A DNA stretch of 64,000 bases from Planctomycetota bacterium (GCA_016200265.1 JACQFE010000040.1:1-64000), one strand, 5' to 3'. Shown: positions 34,705 through 43,858, counted from the stretch's first letter. Numbers and translations: made by a program. Notes: generated from the sequence alone by a model not told the origin.

Positions 34705-35589
34705 ATGCCCGCAAGAATTATTGATGGCACGAAGCTCGCGAAACGGATCAAGTCCGATACGTCCGCGCGCGTACATGCCCTAACTGCCGAAGGACGACGA
34801 GTTCGCCTTGCGGCCATCATCGTCGGTGAGCCCGCGGCGGCGGAGATTTACACTCGTTCGCAGCGGCAGCGGTGTCAGGAAGTTGGCATCGAATACCAGC
34901 TCCACTCATTACCGCCTCATGCGAAAGACGATGACGTTCGGTCGCTGATTCGGGAACTGAATCAAGATTCCGAAGTGACCGGAATCATTCTGCAGTTGCC
35001 GCTGCCGCCCGACCTTGACACTCCGGCCTTACAGTATTGCATCGATCCCTACAAAGACGTCGAAGGCGTGAACCCGTCGAACATCGGCCTGTTGTTCTAC
35101 GACAACGCCATCATCGCACCCTGCACCGCTCTTGCGGTCATGGAGATTCTCAAAGAGGCGAGCGTTGAGCCACGCGGACTCAACGCCGTCGTTGTCGGCC
35201 AGGGGGCCATCGCCGGTCGCCCGATTTCGCTTTTTCTTTCACAGAAAATGGCTACGGTGACTTCGTGTCACATCGCCACCAAGGACTTGTATTCGCATAC
35301 GCGGCAAGCGGACCTGCTCGTCGTCGCGGTTGGAAAGCCGGGCCTGATTCGCGGCGAGCACGTCAAGCCCGGCGCGATTGTAATTGATGTTGGGATCAAT
35401 TCGATACTGCGACCCGACGGGAGCAAAACGATCGTCGGCGATGTGGACTTCACATCAACGAATGAAGCCGCGAGCATTATCACGCCCGTTCCCGGCGGCG
35501 TCGGCCCGGTGACGGTCGCGATCCTTCTTCGCAGCGCGGTCGAAGCCGCGGCGAAACAGACTGCGACGCCTCGTCGGCTGGCAGTGTAA
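34705..35589 (+). CDS. folD: FolD-like methylenetetrahydrofolate dehydrogenase, cyclohydrolase lysine missing
   Basis: A 294-residue protein of normal length with family blocks GIILQLPLPPDLD, VVVGQGAIAGRP, ADLLVVAVGKPG, IDVGIN and ITPVPGGVGPVTVA. It would interconvert methylene- and methenyl-tetrahydrofolate using NADP. In the signature YVxSKxxxC, the sequence here is YTRSQRQRC: Q53 replaces the lysine needed for the cyclohydrolase step, and KDVDG is KDVEG (E120). It may thus be only a dehydrogenase, or use another base. No second folD or fchA is in the window. Confidence 0.9.
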   Translation: MPARIIDGTKLAKRIKSDTSARVHALTAEGRRVRLAAIIVGEPAAAEIYTRSQRQRCQEVGIEYQLHSLPPHAKDDDVRSLIRELNQDSEVTGIILQLPLPPDLDTPALQYCIDPYKDVEGVNPSNIGLLFYDNAIIAPCTALAVMEILKEASVEPRGLNAVVVGQGAIAGRPISLFLSQKMATVTSCHIATKDLYSHTRQADLLVVAVGKPGLIRGEHVKPGAIVIDVGINSILRPDGSKTIVGDVDFTSTNEAASIITPVPGGVGPVTVAILLRSAVEAAAKQTATPRRLAV

Positions 35590-35699
35590 TTCCTGATTCG
35601 AGCCGCCAATTACTCAAAAAAATGACTAAAGCCGCTCTCGCAATGGTCTGCGGAAATCTGCGCAATCTGCGGATTCATTCTTCTCGACGAATGAAGGGT

Positions 35700-36701
35700 T
35701 CAATGCGTAGATAGATACGCTCTCACCGGGCAGCTTCCGAATCCGACGATTTTCAGCGGCGCGGAGATAAGGCGCAGATCAATTCTGCCCACGGCTTGTT
35801 CGAGGTTGCAGAGATTTTCGAGGATCGGGATGTTCGCGCGAAGCAAAGTCGAATGCACAGGCCGGCGAAGATCGGAGAAGTGATCGGCGTTGAGGGCGTC
35901 AATTCCGTAAATCGTCGCGCCGGCCTCGACCAGTGCTTGCGCGCATCGCTCGCTGATCCACGGATGATTTCCGTCGGCGTATTGCGGCGTGCCCCAATTC
36001 TTCGAGGCGCCGGTGCAAATCAAGACCGCCCGGCCTTGGGAAACATCGGCACCTTTGATGGCGGCCGTTACACATTCAAATTCAATCTCGCCATCGCCGC
36101 CGATGTGATTCCGCGCATCGACAATCGTGGCCGGAACGTTGACGAGCCGTTCGAGCGGAAAATTCCAGACGCCTTGCTTATCCTCGAACCGGTGCCACGG
36201 GCAGTCGATGTAGGTGCCGGTGTTTTGGCACAATTCGATCAGCGCGATTTGGAATGAAACGCCGGATGCGTATCGCTTCGCCGATTCCTCACGCTTCCAT
36301 ACATCGTGCAGCCGCACGGCGGGCAATCGTGGATCGGTGGCCATGCCGTCCGTGATGTTGTGCGAAATGTCAATGATCGTGGTGGTCATGCCTTTTCGTA
36401 TCTCCGCATGCGATTCACCGATTAGCGGCGAAAGCACTTCGCGCAGTCGCCAGGCAATCCGATCGTTTCGGTCGTGATGCGACGCAAGGCCCATCTGGTC
36501 GGTTTCAATTTTCTCAAGATGTCGGGCCAAAGCAAAGTCATCCGCGCCCTCGACGATCAGACGATAGATACGCGGAATGTAAGAATCGTATTCATCCTGT
36601 GCGGCGGGCTCGTCGCTGACGCCGATCGGATCCCATTCTCGAATGAGAACATCGTGGATTGCCTTGAAGGCCACTCGAAACTCAAGACTCGCGCCGCTCA
36701 T
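35700..36701 (-). CDS. Fusion of a DUF1871-like domain with a cyclase (kynurenine-formamidase-like) domain
   Basis: A 333-residue protein in two parts. Residues 1-100 (HDVLIREWDPIGVSDEPAAQ, DEYDSYIP) resemble a small DUF1871-type domain. Residues ~108-333 follow the cyclase family (DISHNITDGMATDP, VWNFPLERLVNVPATIVDA, DALNADHF). The family metal motif HxGTHxDxPxH reads NTGTYIDCPWHR, so two of its histidines are changed and activity is uncertain. The gene overlaps the upstream DUF2442 gene by 4 bp. Single-exon continuity is clear, but the domain joining is unusual. Confidence 0.72.
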   Translation of the reverse strand: MSGASLEFRVAFKAIHDVLIREWDPIGVSDEPAAQDEYDSYIPRIYRLIVEGADDFALARHLEKIETDQMGLASHHDRNDRIAWRLREVLSPLIGESHAEIRKGMTTTIIDISHNITDGMATDPRLPAVRLHDVWKREESAKRYASGVSFQIALIELCQNTGTYIDCPWHRFEDKQGVWNFPLERLVNVPATIVDARNHIGGDGEIEFECVTAAIKGADVSQGRAVLICTGASKNWGTPQYADGNHPWISERCAQALVEAGATIYGIDALNADHFSDLRRPVHSTLLRANIPILENLCNLEQAVGRIDLRLISAPLKIVGFGSCPVRAYLSTH

Positions 36702-36976
36702 TGTGTCTGAAGTTGGTCGGTCGCCGCCTCGTTTGTAGGATGGCTCTTAGCGCTTTCGTAAAGGAATTCCGGAGCGAGATCAGCACCCGTGGGCCATGAG
36801 ATTGTGTTCAGCTCTTTCTCGATGCGGAAATCGCGAAACAGTTCTTGTTTCTTTAGAGGTTCGAACACCTCACCCCACAATTCGTCCTTCAGGTCAATCT
36901 CCCCTTGAGTGCCATCAACGAAGCCGACGCGGATCGTGTAATCGCCAACATACTCGGCGAGATTAATTTTTGGGGT
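36698..36976 (-). CDS. DUF2442 protein
   Basis: A 92-residue protein starting MTPKINLAEYVGDYTIRVGF with GEIDLKDELWGEVFEPL and ELNTISWPTGADLAPEFLYE, the blocks of DUF2442. It is normally paired with DUF4160, here the gene just upstream. The pair is usually described as toxin-antitoxin-like; I know of no proven activity. It overlaps the fusion gene start by 4 bp. A second copy of the module lies at 51521-52036. Confidence 0.85.
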   Translation of the reverse strand, partial: TPKINLAEYVGDYTIRVGFVDGTQGEIDLKDELWGEVFEPLKKQELFRDFRIEKELNTISWPTGADLAPEFLYESAKSHPTNEAATDQLQTQ

Positions 36977-36983
36977 CATTCGA

Positions 36984-37241
36984 TTACTCCAAGGGGTTAA
37001 TTGGGTTGAGCGGCTTTCTGCTCCGGCACCGTTCCCAATTTTCGAGCAATTCGTTCTGGTGGAGATTATACCATTCCAAAACGTGGGCGCGAGCACGACG
37101 AGGAAAATCGCCTTCTATTTCCCCATCTGAAATCCGGACCGTTACATCAAAGTCCCCGTATTGTGCATGGAAATGCGGCGGTTGGTGGTCACGGTAATAC
37201 ATGGCGATGACGATTCCGAGGAATCGAGAAATTTCAGGCAT
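36984..37241 (-). CDS. DUF4160 protein
   Basis: An 85-residue protein starting MPEISRFLGIVIAMYYRDHQ followed by PPHFHAQYG, the hallmark of DUF4160. The C-terminal half is helical (RRARAHVLEWYNLHQNELLENW). The ATG at 37241 is chosen over a TTG at 37256. It comes 11 bp after the stop of the E1-beta gene, so both may be cotranscribed. It is the probable partner of the DUF2442 protein. Confidence 0.87.
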   Translation of the reverse strand: MPEISRFLGIVIAMYYRDHQPPHFHAQYGDFDVTVRISDGEIEGDFPRRARAHVLEWYNLHQNELLENWERCRSRKPLNPINPLE

Positions 37242-37252
37242 TTCACGTAAGC

Positions 37253-38236
37253 TCAAAACGCCAAGACTTCTCGCGCCGCATTGGCGATGCGATCGGCGTT
37301 GGGCAAGTAGGCCTTTTCGCGGGCGAAGTAAGGGAATTGCACGTCAAATCCCGTGATGCGGCGGATGGGGGCCTGTAAGTGCATCAGGCATTCACATTCC
37401 GCGATCCGCGCGACGACTTCCGCTCCGACGCCGCAATTGCGCGGGCCTTCGTGAACCACGATGCACCGCCCCGTCTTCGCCACCGATGCGAGAATCGTCT
37501 CCGTGTCCATCGGCGAAACTGTTAGCAAGTCAACCACATCAACTGAGACATGATCTCGCTCCGCTAAGTCTTCGGCGGCCTCCAGCACTGCGCGCATCAT
37601 CGCACCATATGAAACGATGGTAATGTCGCCGCCCTCCCGAACCACGCGCGCCTTGCCGATCGGCCATCGCTCGATCTCATCCGGCACTTCCTCGCGAAAC
37701 GCGCGATAAATCAATTTCGGCTCGAAGAAAATGACCGGATCGGGGTTCCAAATGCACTCCAGCAGCAGCGCCCGCGCAGCTCTCGGCCCCGAAGGAATGA
37801 CCATCTGGATACCCGGTGTGTGACAGTAATAGGCCTCTCGACTTTCGCTGTGATGTTCGACCGCCCGGATGCCTCCGCCATAAGGCATTCGCACGACGAT
37901 GGGGAGGCCAAACCGCCCGCGCGTCCGATTTCGCATTCGGGAAAGATGTTGTTCGACCTGGTGGAAAGCCTGATAGAAGAACCCGGAGAATTGCATTTCC
38001 GGGACTGGACGAAGCCCGTAAATCGCCATTCCGATGGCCCCGCCAAGGATCGCGCCCTCGGCCAATGGCGTATCAATCACGCGGTTTTCGCCGTATCGCT
38101 TGAGCAGGTCGGCGGTGACGCGAAAGACGCCTTCGTCCTTGCCGATGTCCTGCCCCAGGAGTACGACCTTGTCGTCGGTGCGTAAGGCGTCATCGAGGGC
38201 CTTATTGACCGCCTGAACCATCGTAAGCTGAGCCAT
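37253..38236 (-). CDS. pdhB: 2-oxo acid dehydrogenase E1 component, beta subunit
   Basis: A 327-residue transketolase-type subunit with VLLGQDIGKDEGVFRVTADL, DTPLAEGAILGGAIGMAIYG, EMQFSGFFYQAFHQVEQHLS and YGGGIRAVEHHSES, matching pyruvate or branched-chain dehydrogenase E1-beta. With E1-alpha it forms the thiamine-diphosphate site that decarboxylates a 2-oxo acid in the cytosol. The alpha subunit and E2/E3 are not in the window. Which substrate it serves cannot be told from sequence alone, so the symbol is tentative. Confidence 0.88.
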   Translation of the reverse strand: MAQLTMVQAVNKALDDALRTDDKVVLLGQDIGKDEGVFRVTADLLKRYGENRVIDTPLAEGAILGGAIGMAIYGLRPVPEMQFSGFFYQAFHQVEQHLSRMRNRTRGRFGLPIVVRMPYGGGIRAVEHHSESREAYYCHTPGIQMVIPSGPRAARALLLECIWNPDPVIFFEPKLIYRAFREEVPDEIERWPIGKARVVREGGDITIVSYGAMMRAVLEAAEDLAERDHVSVDVVDLLTVSPMDTETILASVAKTGRCIVVHEGPRNCGVGAEVVARIAECECLMHLQAPIRRITGFDVQFPYFAREKAYLPNADRIANAAREVLAF

Positions 38237-38423
38237 CGTGCCATTTCCCTTGGTTTGGGTCCAAGCCTATAGAATGATCCATTTGCCTTGGGCACAGGCG
38301 GTTCCGATGCTTGTCATCGGAGGAGCCGAATCCGTCGCCCACCGTCCCGCGATTCGATCGCTTGACGGGTACGGATGATCGGGCGACTATACATGCAGTC
38401 GTCCAATTATTGAAGTCTGTTAC

Positions 38424-38450
38424 GGGACGGTGGCGGAATTGGCTACGCGT
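38424..38450 (+). other. tRNA-Leu-like 5' fragment
   Basis: GTGGCGGAATTGGCTACGCG closely resembles the start and D-arm of bacterial tRNA-Leu (GTGGCGGAATTGG then TAGACGCG). No anticodon arm, T-arm or acceptor partner follows, so it is not a tRNA gene. It may be a remnant or a chance match. It lies ~60 bp upstream of the next start codon. Confidence 0.25.
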
Positions 38451-38511
38451 ATCAGAAGCGATTTGCTATGATGGTCGATAGTCCATCATTTGAAAGGAGC
38501 GTAAACAAATC

Positions 38512-39540
38512 ATGAAACGGAAACTATGGTTGATGGCCTTTGCCGGAGCGTCAGTAACGACGTGGGCGCTGGCCGAACCCCCCGCGCCCGCAAAGTCGGA
38601 CGCAAAGGGGGACACCGGGGTGGCGGCGATGATTGGCGACAAGCCGATCACCACCGCCGAACTCGATGCGAAAATTCTGAAGCAGAACATGAAGCTGGCC
38701 CAGCAGTTGTACGATGCCCGCAAGGCGGCATTGGATGACGCGATTCTGGACAAGGCACTGGGCGAAGAAGCCAAGGCCGCGAACACGTCCGTGGACCAAC
38801 TTCTCAAGAAGAAGGTCTCCGAGAAAGTCACTCCTCCCACGGATCCCGAAGTGGCCGCGTATTACAACGCGAACCAGGCCAAAATGCAGGGCAAGTCGTT
38901 GGAGGAAATGACTCCGCAGATCAAGAGCTTCCTCTCCACGCAAAGAGAGTCTGAAGCCAAGGTCAAGATTCTTGCGGAAATCAAAGCAAAAGCCAACGTG
39001 AAGGTCATGCTTGAAGTTCCCCGAGTTGAGGTTGCGATCGCCCCGAATGCCGCCTCCAACGGGCCCAAGGACGCGAAGGTGACGATCGTCGAGTTTTCGG
39101 ATTTTCAGTGACCGTTCTGCTCTCGGGTCGGTCCGACCCTTAAGCAAATTCACGACGCCTACGGCGATAAGGTTCGAGTCGTATTCAGCGAGTTTCCCCT
39201 CGGTATGCATCAGCGGGCCAACCCAGCCGCGGAAGCCGCCGAATGTGCCAACGAACAAGGTAAGTTCTGGGAATATCACGACAAGCTGTTCGCCAACCAG
39301 CAAAAGCTTGCCGACGAAGATTTCAACAAATACGCCGAAGAAATCGGCTTGAACGTCGAGCAATTCAAGGCATGCTACAGCACCGGGAAAACCAAGGCCG
39401 CGATTCAGAAAATGGTCGCCGACGGCAGCAAAGCCGGCGTCACGGGCACGCCCGCGTTCTTCATCAACGGCCGATTCCTTTCCGGAGCGCAGCCGTTCGA
39501 ATCGTTCAAGACCATGATCGACGAGGAGCTTTCTCGGTAG
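38512..39540 (+). CDS. Exported DsbA-like thioredoxin-fold selenoprotein (UPFC), read through UGA at codon 200
   Basis: The 342-residue product has one in-frame TGA, at 39109-39111, exactly where the neighbouring paralogue has the first cysteine of CPFC; the frame continues for 142 sense codons to TAG. Residues 1-22 form a signal peptide. Residues ~35-170 form a helical SurA/PpiC-N-like chaperone part (MIGDKPITTAELDAKILKQN, EVAAYYNANQ). Residues ~180-342 are a DsbA-like (Thioredoxin_4) domain with UPFCSR, EFPLGMHQRANPAAEAAECA and the cis-proline TGTPAFF. It would act on disulfides in the periplasm. Ribosome-binding GGAG lies 12 nt before the ATG. Alternatives are a nonsense mutation or sequencing error at one base. 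Confidence 0.85.
39109..39139 (+). promoter_or_regulatory. Candidate bacterial SECIS element at the in-frame UGA
   Basis: UGA at 39109-39111; 13 nt later a perfect 6-bp stem GGGTCG (39125-39130) with CGACCC (39134-39139) around GTC. Opening the top pair gives a GGUCC pentaloop. GGUC occupies nt 19-22 after the UGA, the same offset as the apical GGUC of E. coli fdhF as I remember that sequence. The distance and the guanine at the loop start fit the published bacterial SECIS model. Confidence 0.75.
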
Positions 39541-39584
39541 CCGCATGGACGGCTCGACAAGCACCAATTTCAACTGAAAAAACA

Positions 39585-39613
39585 CCGGGCGCTATTGAGG
39601 GGCCCGGTTTTTT
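39585..39613 (+). terminator. Intrinsic terminator after the selenoprotein gene
   Basis: CCGGGC (39585-39590) pairs with GCCCGG (39602-39607), followed by six T. It lies 45 bp after the TAG at 39540, not after the internal UGA, which supports a gene extending to 39540. A run of A before the stem makes it potentially bidirectional. Confidence 0.75.
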
Positions 39614-39755
39614 CATGCGCATCGCCAAGACAATGGAGAATGGTCGATTGGAACTTGTTTGGCGTGTTACATGACGGTTTCGGTAGCGACCTTCACGGTT
39701 CGCTAGGATTGCTTAGAATCACCGACGATTCATAACAAAAAAGGAGTGTACGAAA

Positions 39756-40769
39756 ATGACGAAGCGAATGCTTGGATTGTTCATTGTGGCCGGCGCCGGC
39801 ATGTTGTGTTCAACATGGGCGTTGGCGGATGCAAAGAGCGACAAAGGTGTCGCGGCGACGATTGGCGATAAGCCCGTCACGCTCGAAGAGCTCGATGTGA
39901 AGATCCTGAAGGGCAATATGAAGCTTGCACAGCAGTTGTATGACGCTCGCAAAGCCGCGTTGGACGAGTTGATTCTTGAAAAGGCGCTTGGTGACGAATC
40001 CAAGGCCGCAGGGACTACGACGGATCAACTCATGAAGAAGAAGATCCAGGAAAAGGTCACCCCGCCGACCGATGCCGAAGTGGAAGCATACTTCAACGCC
40101 AATCAAGGCCGCATGCAGGGTAAGCCACTCACCGAAATGGCTCCGCAAATCAAGAGCATGCTCTCATCGCAAAAGGAAGCGGATGTGAAGGGCAAGCTTC
40201 TGACTGAACTCAAGAGCAAGGCCAATGTCAAGGTCATGCTCGAAGTTCCGCGAATTGAAGTGGCCGTGGGTCCGACGGACCCGTCGAAGGGGCCCAAGGA
40301 TGCCAGGGTCACCGTGATTGAATTTTCCGACTTCCAATGCCCATTCTGCTCTCGCGGCGCAGCGACTTTCAAGCAGATTCATGAAGTGTACGGCGACAAG
40401 GTCCGCATCGTTTTCCGTGAGTTCCCCTTGGGTATGCACCAGCGGGCACAGCCGGCCGCCGAGGCCGCCGAGTGCGCCAATGAGCAGGGCAAGTTCTGGG
40501 AATATCACGACAAGCTCTTCGGCAACCAGCAGAAGCTCGCGGACGAGGATTTCAACAAGTATGCCGAAGAAGTCGGCTTGAACGTCGAGCAATTCAAGGC
40601 ATGCTACAGCACCGGCAAATTCAAGGCCGATGTTCAGAAAGATGTGGCTGAAGGCTCCAAGGCTGGTGTTACTGGGACGCCGGCGTTCTTCGTCAACGGA
40701 CGATTTGTGTCCGGCGCCCAACCGCTCGAGACGTTTAAGACGATGATCGACGAAGAGCTTTCTCGGTAA
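39756..40769 (+). CDS. Exported DsbA-like thioredoxin-fold protein, cysteine form (CPFC)
   Basis: A 337-residue tandem paralogue of the preceding gene with the same order: signal peptide (1-24), helical SurA-N-like part (ATIGDKPVTLEELDVKILKG, EVEAYFNANQGRMQG), then the DsbA-like domain with FSDFQCPFCSR, EFPLGMHQRAQPAAEAAECA and TGTPAFFVNG. Ribosome-binding AAGGAG lies 9 nt upstream. It has its own terminator. It may be the selenium-independent counterpart, giving the cell both forms. Confidence 0.9.
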   Translation: MTKRMLGLFIVAGAGMLCSTWALADAKSDKGVAATIGDKPVTLEELDVKILKGNMKLAQQLYDARKAALDELILEKALGDESKAAGTTTDQLMKKKIQEKVTPPTDAEVEAYFNANQGRMQGKPLTEMAPQIKSMLSSQKEADVKGKLLTELKSKANVKVMLEVPRIEVAVGPTDPSKGPKDARVTVIEFSDFQCPFCSRGAATFKQIHEVYGDKVRIVFREFPLGMHQRAQPAAEAAECANEQGKFWEYHDKLFGNQQKLADEDFNKYAEEVGLNVEQFKACYSTGKFKADVQKDVAEGSKAGVTGTPAFFVNGRFVSGAQPLETFKTMIDEELSR

Positions 40770-40815
40770 TTTCGACCGGAGAATCCGAAACGTCGGATTC
40801 AGACGAAATTCAGGA

Positions 40816-40847
40816 GCCGGACGCTGTTCTTGGCGTCCGGCTTTTTT
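40816..40847 (+). terminator. Intrinsic terminator after the cysteine paralogue
   Basis: GCCGGACGC (40816-40824) pairs perfectly with GCGTCCGGC (40833-40841), followed by six T. The 460 bp from here to the FlgM-like gene hold no other feature I can identify. Confidence 0.9.
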
Positions 40848-41306
40848 ATTGACAGCTATCCTCCGTTCCACGAAACGCATTTTCCGGCAGAGGTCGTTTC
40901 CAATACTGGAAAACGCAATTTTATTGGAAGTATTCAGATGGCCTTTGTTGAGTGCGACACACGATATGTTGCGACATGGGTAGATTGCCACTCGAATGGT
41001 TGTAGGTGAGGCTTGTCGAAAGCCGTCACGACGCGAGAGATTTCGCTCAATTTTCATGGACGATTGGTTCGATAAAAACCAACGACGGTGGTTTCGTCCG
41101 AGAAGACCGACGGATTGGCTCCTCGCAACGTTGACACGCCCGTACTCTCACTGCGGTTCATGGCGGAATGCGTGAGTGGCGCTGCGGCATGTTTGTCGCA
41201 GGGCGGATTCTGCGCTGGGAGCGCAGGAACGGCAGGGTGTGCCCTCGAGCGAACCATCGGTGGCGAAGATCAAGTTCGTGGCACTTCGCTTCAAGGACGT
41301 GGCGAC

Positions 41307-41576
41307 ATGAGCGAAATTACAAACGTAGGCTATGTTGTTTCGGCTGCAAGGTACTTTCCGACCACCTATCCAGCATCGCAGGTAGGAACAGGCGGTGTTG
41401 GCGGGCGAGCCATTCGGAAATCGGCTGACGGTTCGGCAATTGCTGAACCCGCACCCGTATCCACACTTCGTGCGGCCTACCTGCAATCCATTCGCAGCCA
41501 GATCGCAACCGGTGAATATGAAACGCCGGAACGAATTCAGGGAACGGTGGATCGGCTGCTTGACGTCATTGCGTGA
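41307..41576 (+). CDS. FlgM-like anti-sigma-28 factor
   Basis: An 89-residue protein from the ATG at 41307. The C-terminal part RAAYLQSIRSQIATGEYETP followed by ERIQGTVDRLLDVIA follows the pattern of FlgM (a helix, a 'G.Y' turn, then a helix ending in LL), which binds the flagellar sigma factor. The N-terminus is disordered-looking, also usual. No flagellar gene lies nearby. A longer upstream extension in the same frame has no ribosome-binding site. Confidence 0.68.
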   Translation: MSEITNVGYVVSAARYFPTTYPASQVGTGGVGGRAIRKSADGSAIAEPAPVSTLRAAYLQSIRSQIATGEYETPERIQGTVDRLLDVIA

Positions 41577-41611
41577 CGCGCATTCATTCAGGCAACCTCA
41601 ATATCGTGAAA

Positions 41612-42667
41612 TCAGGAAGCTTGTTTCGCGGGCGGGAACTTCTCGGCGCAGACTTGTTCATAAAATGAACCCATGCTCCTCAGACGCGCGTATCGCGAGG
41701 CGAGCAATTCAGTGACCGGCATATTCACGAGTTCATTCAGAGTGTTGGTGATGAAATTCTGCACGGCATTCGCTGCGTCAGCATGATCGCGGTGTGCACC
41801 GCCGAGCGGTTCGGGGAGAATCGAATCGATCAATCCCAAGGCGCGCAAATCCGCGGCGCGAAGCTTCAATGCTTCTGAAGCTTCCTTCGCCTGTGCACTG
41901 GTCTTCCACAAAATGGCCGCACACCCTTCAGGCGAAATCACCGAGAAAATCGCGTGTTCAAGCATGGCCATTCGATCGCTCACGCCGATGCCCAGGGCAC
42001 CTCCACTGCCGCCTTCACCAATCACCACGGCGATGAGCGGCACGCGAAGCTTCGGCATGGCGACCAGGTTGGCCGCGATGGCGCGGGCGATCCCGCGTTC
42101 TTCGGCTTCCATGCCGGGATACGCGCCGGGTGTGTCGATGAGGAGCACAATGGGAATCTTGAACTTCGCGGCCAACTGCATTTTCGCAAGTGCCTTCCGG
42201 TAGCCTTCCGGATGCGCACAGCCGAAGTGACAGGCGACGCGCTCGTTGAGCGAGCGCCCGCGATTGTGGCCGATGATCATGACGCGATGTTCACCAATCC
42301 AGCCGAGTCCGGTGACCATCGCGTCATCATCACCGTAATAGCGATCTCCGTGCAGCTCACAGAATTCGCGGGCCATGTGATGAATGTAATCCCGTACGAG
42401 CGGTCGCTGCGGATGCCGCGCAACGAAGACAGTCTGCCATGGTTGGAGATTTGAATAAATGCGTTTTGCGGCGTTCACCCATTCGGTACGCAGCGATGCT
42501 ACTTCCGAGAGGCGCTCAGAGGACATCTCACCTGCGAACGTGCAGACTTCGTCGATGCGCGATTCGATGCTCGATAGTGGTGCTTCCCAGGGAAAATCCC
42601 CGGTGAGTGAGTATGAGCCAAACGCACCCCAACCGCGTCGCTCCGGATGACTTTCGGATTTGTACAC
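41612..42667 (-). CDS. accA: Acetyl-CoA carboxylase carboxyltransferase subunit alpha
   Basis: A 351-residue protein with LRTEWVNAAKRIYSNLQPWQ, DYIHHMAREFCELHGDR, VMIIGHNRGRS, GCAHPEGYRKALAKMQLA, IDTPGAYPGMEAEERG and VIGEGGSGGALGIG, all diagnostic of AccA. With AccD it transfers the carboxyl group from biotin to acetyl-CoA for fatty acid synthesis. The GTG at 42667 is chosen because GGAGGGGAG lies 7 nt before it; the frame opens further to a TTG at 42721. accD is not in the window. Confidence 0.93.
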   Translation of the reverse strand: MYKSESHPERRGWGAFGSYSLTGDFPWEAPLSSIESRIDEVCTFAGEMSSERLSEVASLRTEWVNAAKRIYSNLQPWQTVFVARHPQRPLVRDYIHHMAREFCELHGDRYYGDDDAMVTGLGWIGEHRVMIIGHNRGRSLNERVACHFGCAHPEGYRKALAKMQLAAKFKIPIVLLIDTPGAYPGMEAEERGIARAIAANLVAMPKLRVPLIAVVIGEGGSGGALGIGVSDRMAMLEHAIFSVISPEGCAAILWKTSAQAKEASEALKLRAADLRALGLIDSILPEPLGGAHRDHADAANAVQNFITNTLNELVNMPVTELLASRYARLRSMGSFYEQVCAEKFPPAKQAS

Positions 42668-42958
42668 GTTCGCGGCTCCCCTCCGCGTGCAATCCCCTCG
42701 CTTCGGTGCCCAATATGGCAATCCCTCATGGGGCTTGCTCGATCACCTGAATTTGAGGATGAACACATTCAGCGTACCGATTTGAACCGCGAGAATCAAT
42801 ATCAATTTGCCAACCGGTGTAATTCGATGGTGTTCACGGAAGTTATCGCTATATGTTTAGACTGGGGATGCGCAGAGGCAACCGTTAGGGCCTATAAATA
42901 GACCCATTTTTCGCGCCAAACGAAATGGCTGCACCCTGCGGTGATTCCGTCAGTCGCA

Positions 42959-43612
<654 letters not shown>

Positions 43613-43858
43613 TCAATGGGTCCGTGGCCGTAATTGCAGTCGCTTTGGAGCACCAAGTCAAGGTCGAACCAGTCCTCGGTGGATGTACCTTGATGAGGTT
43701 ATGGAACCGAGAATCGGCTTGCTTCCACAAAGGATTGTCAGGTATACTTGCGAGTGCCGGAAGATGGCAGTTCCCTGCACGCCGGAACAGCGTGTCAAGC
43801 AGGCACGCCCAACAATTCCCGTCAGACCCGGCATCAGACGGGATTCAGGAGGAGTCAG

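Noticed and set aside
39109-39111. Genome-wide reassignment of UGA to an amino acid
   Set aside because: Several intact genes end in UGA at the expected length (for example polA, the ECF sigma gene and the RluD-type gene), so UGA works as stop.
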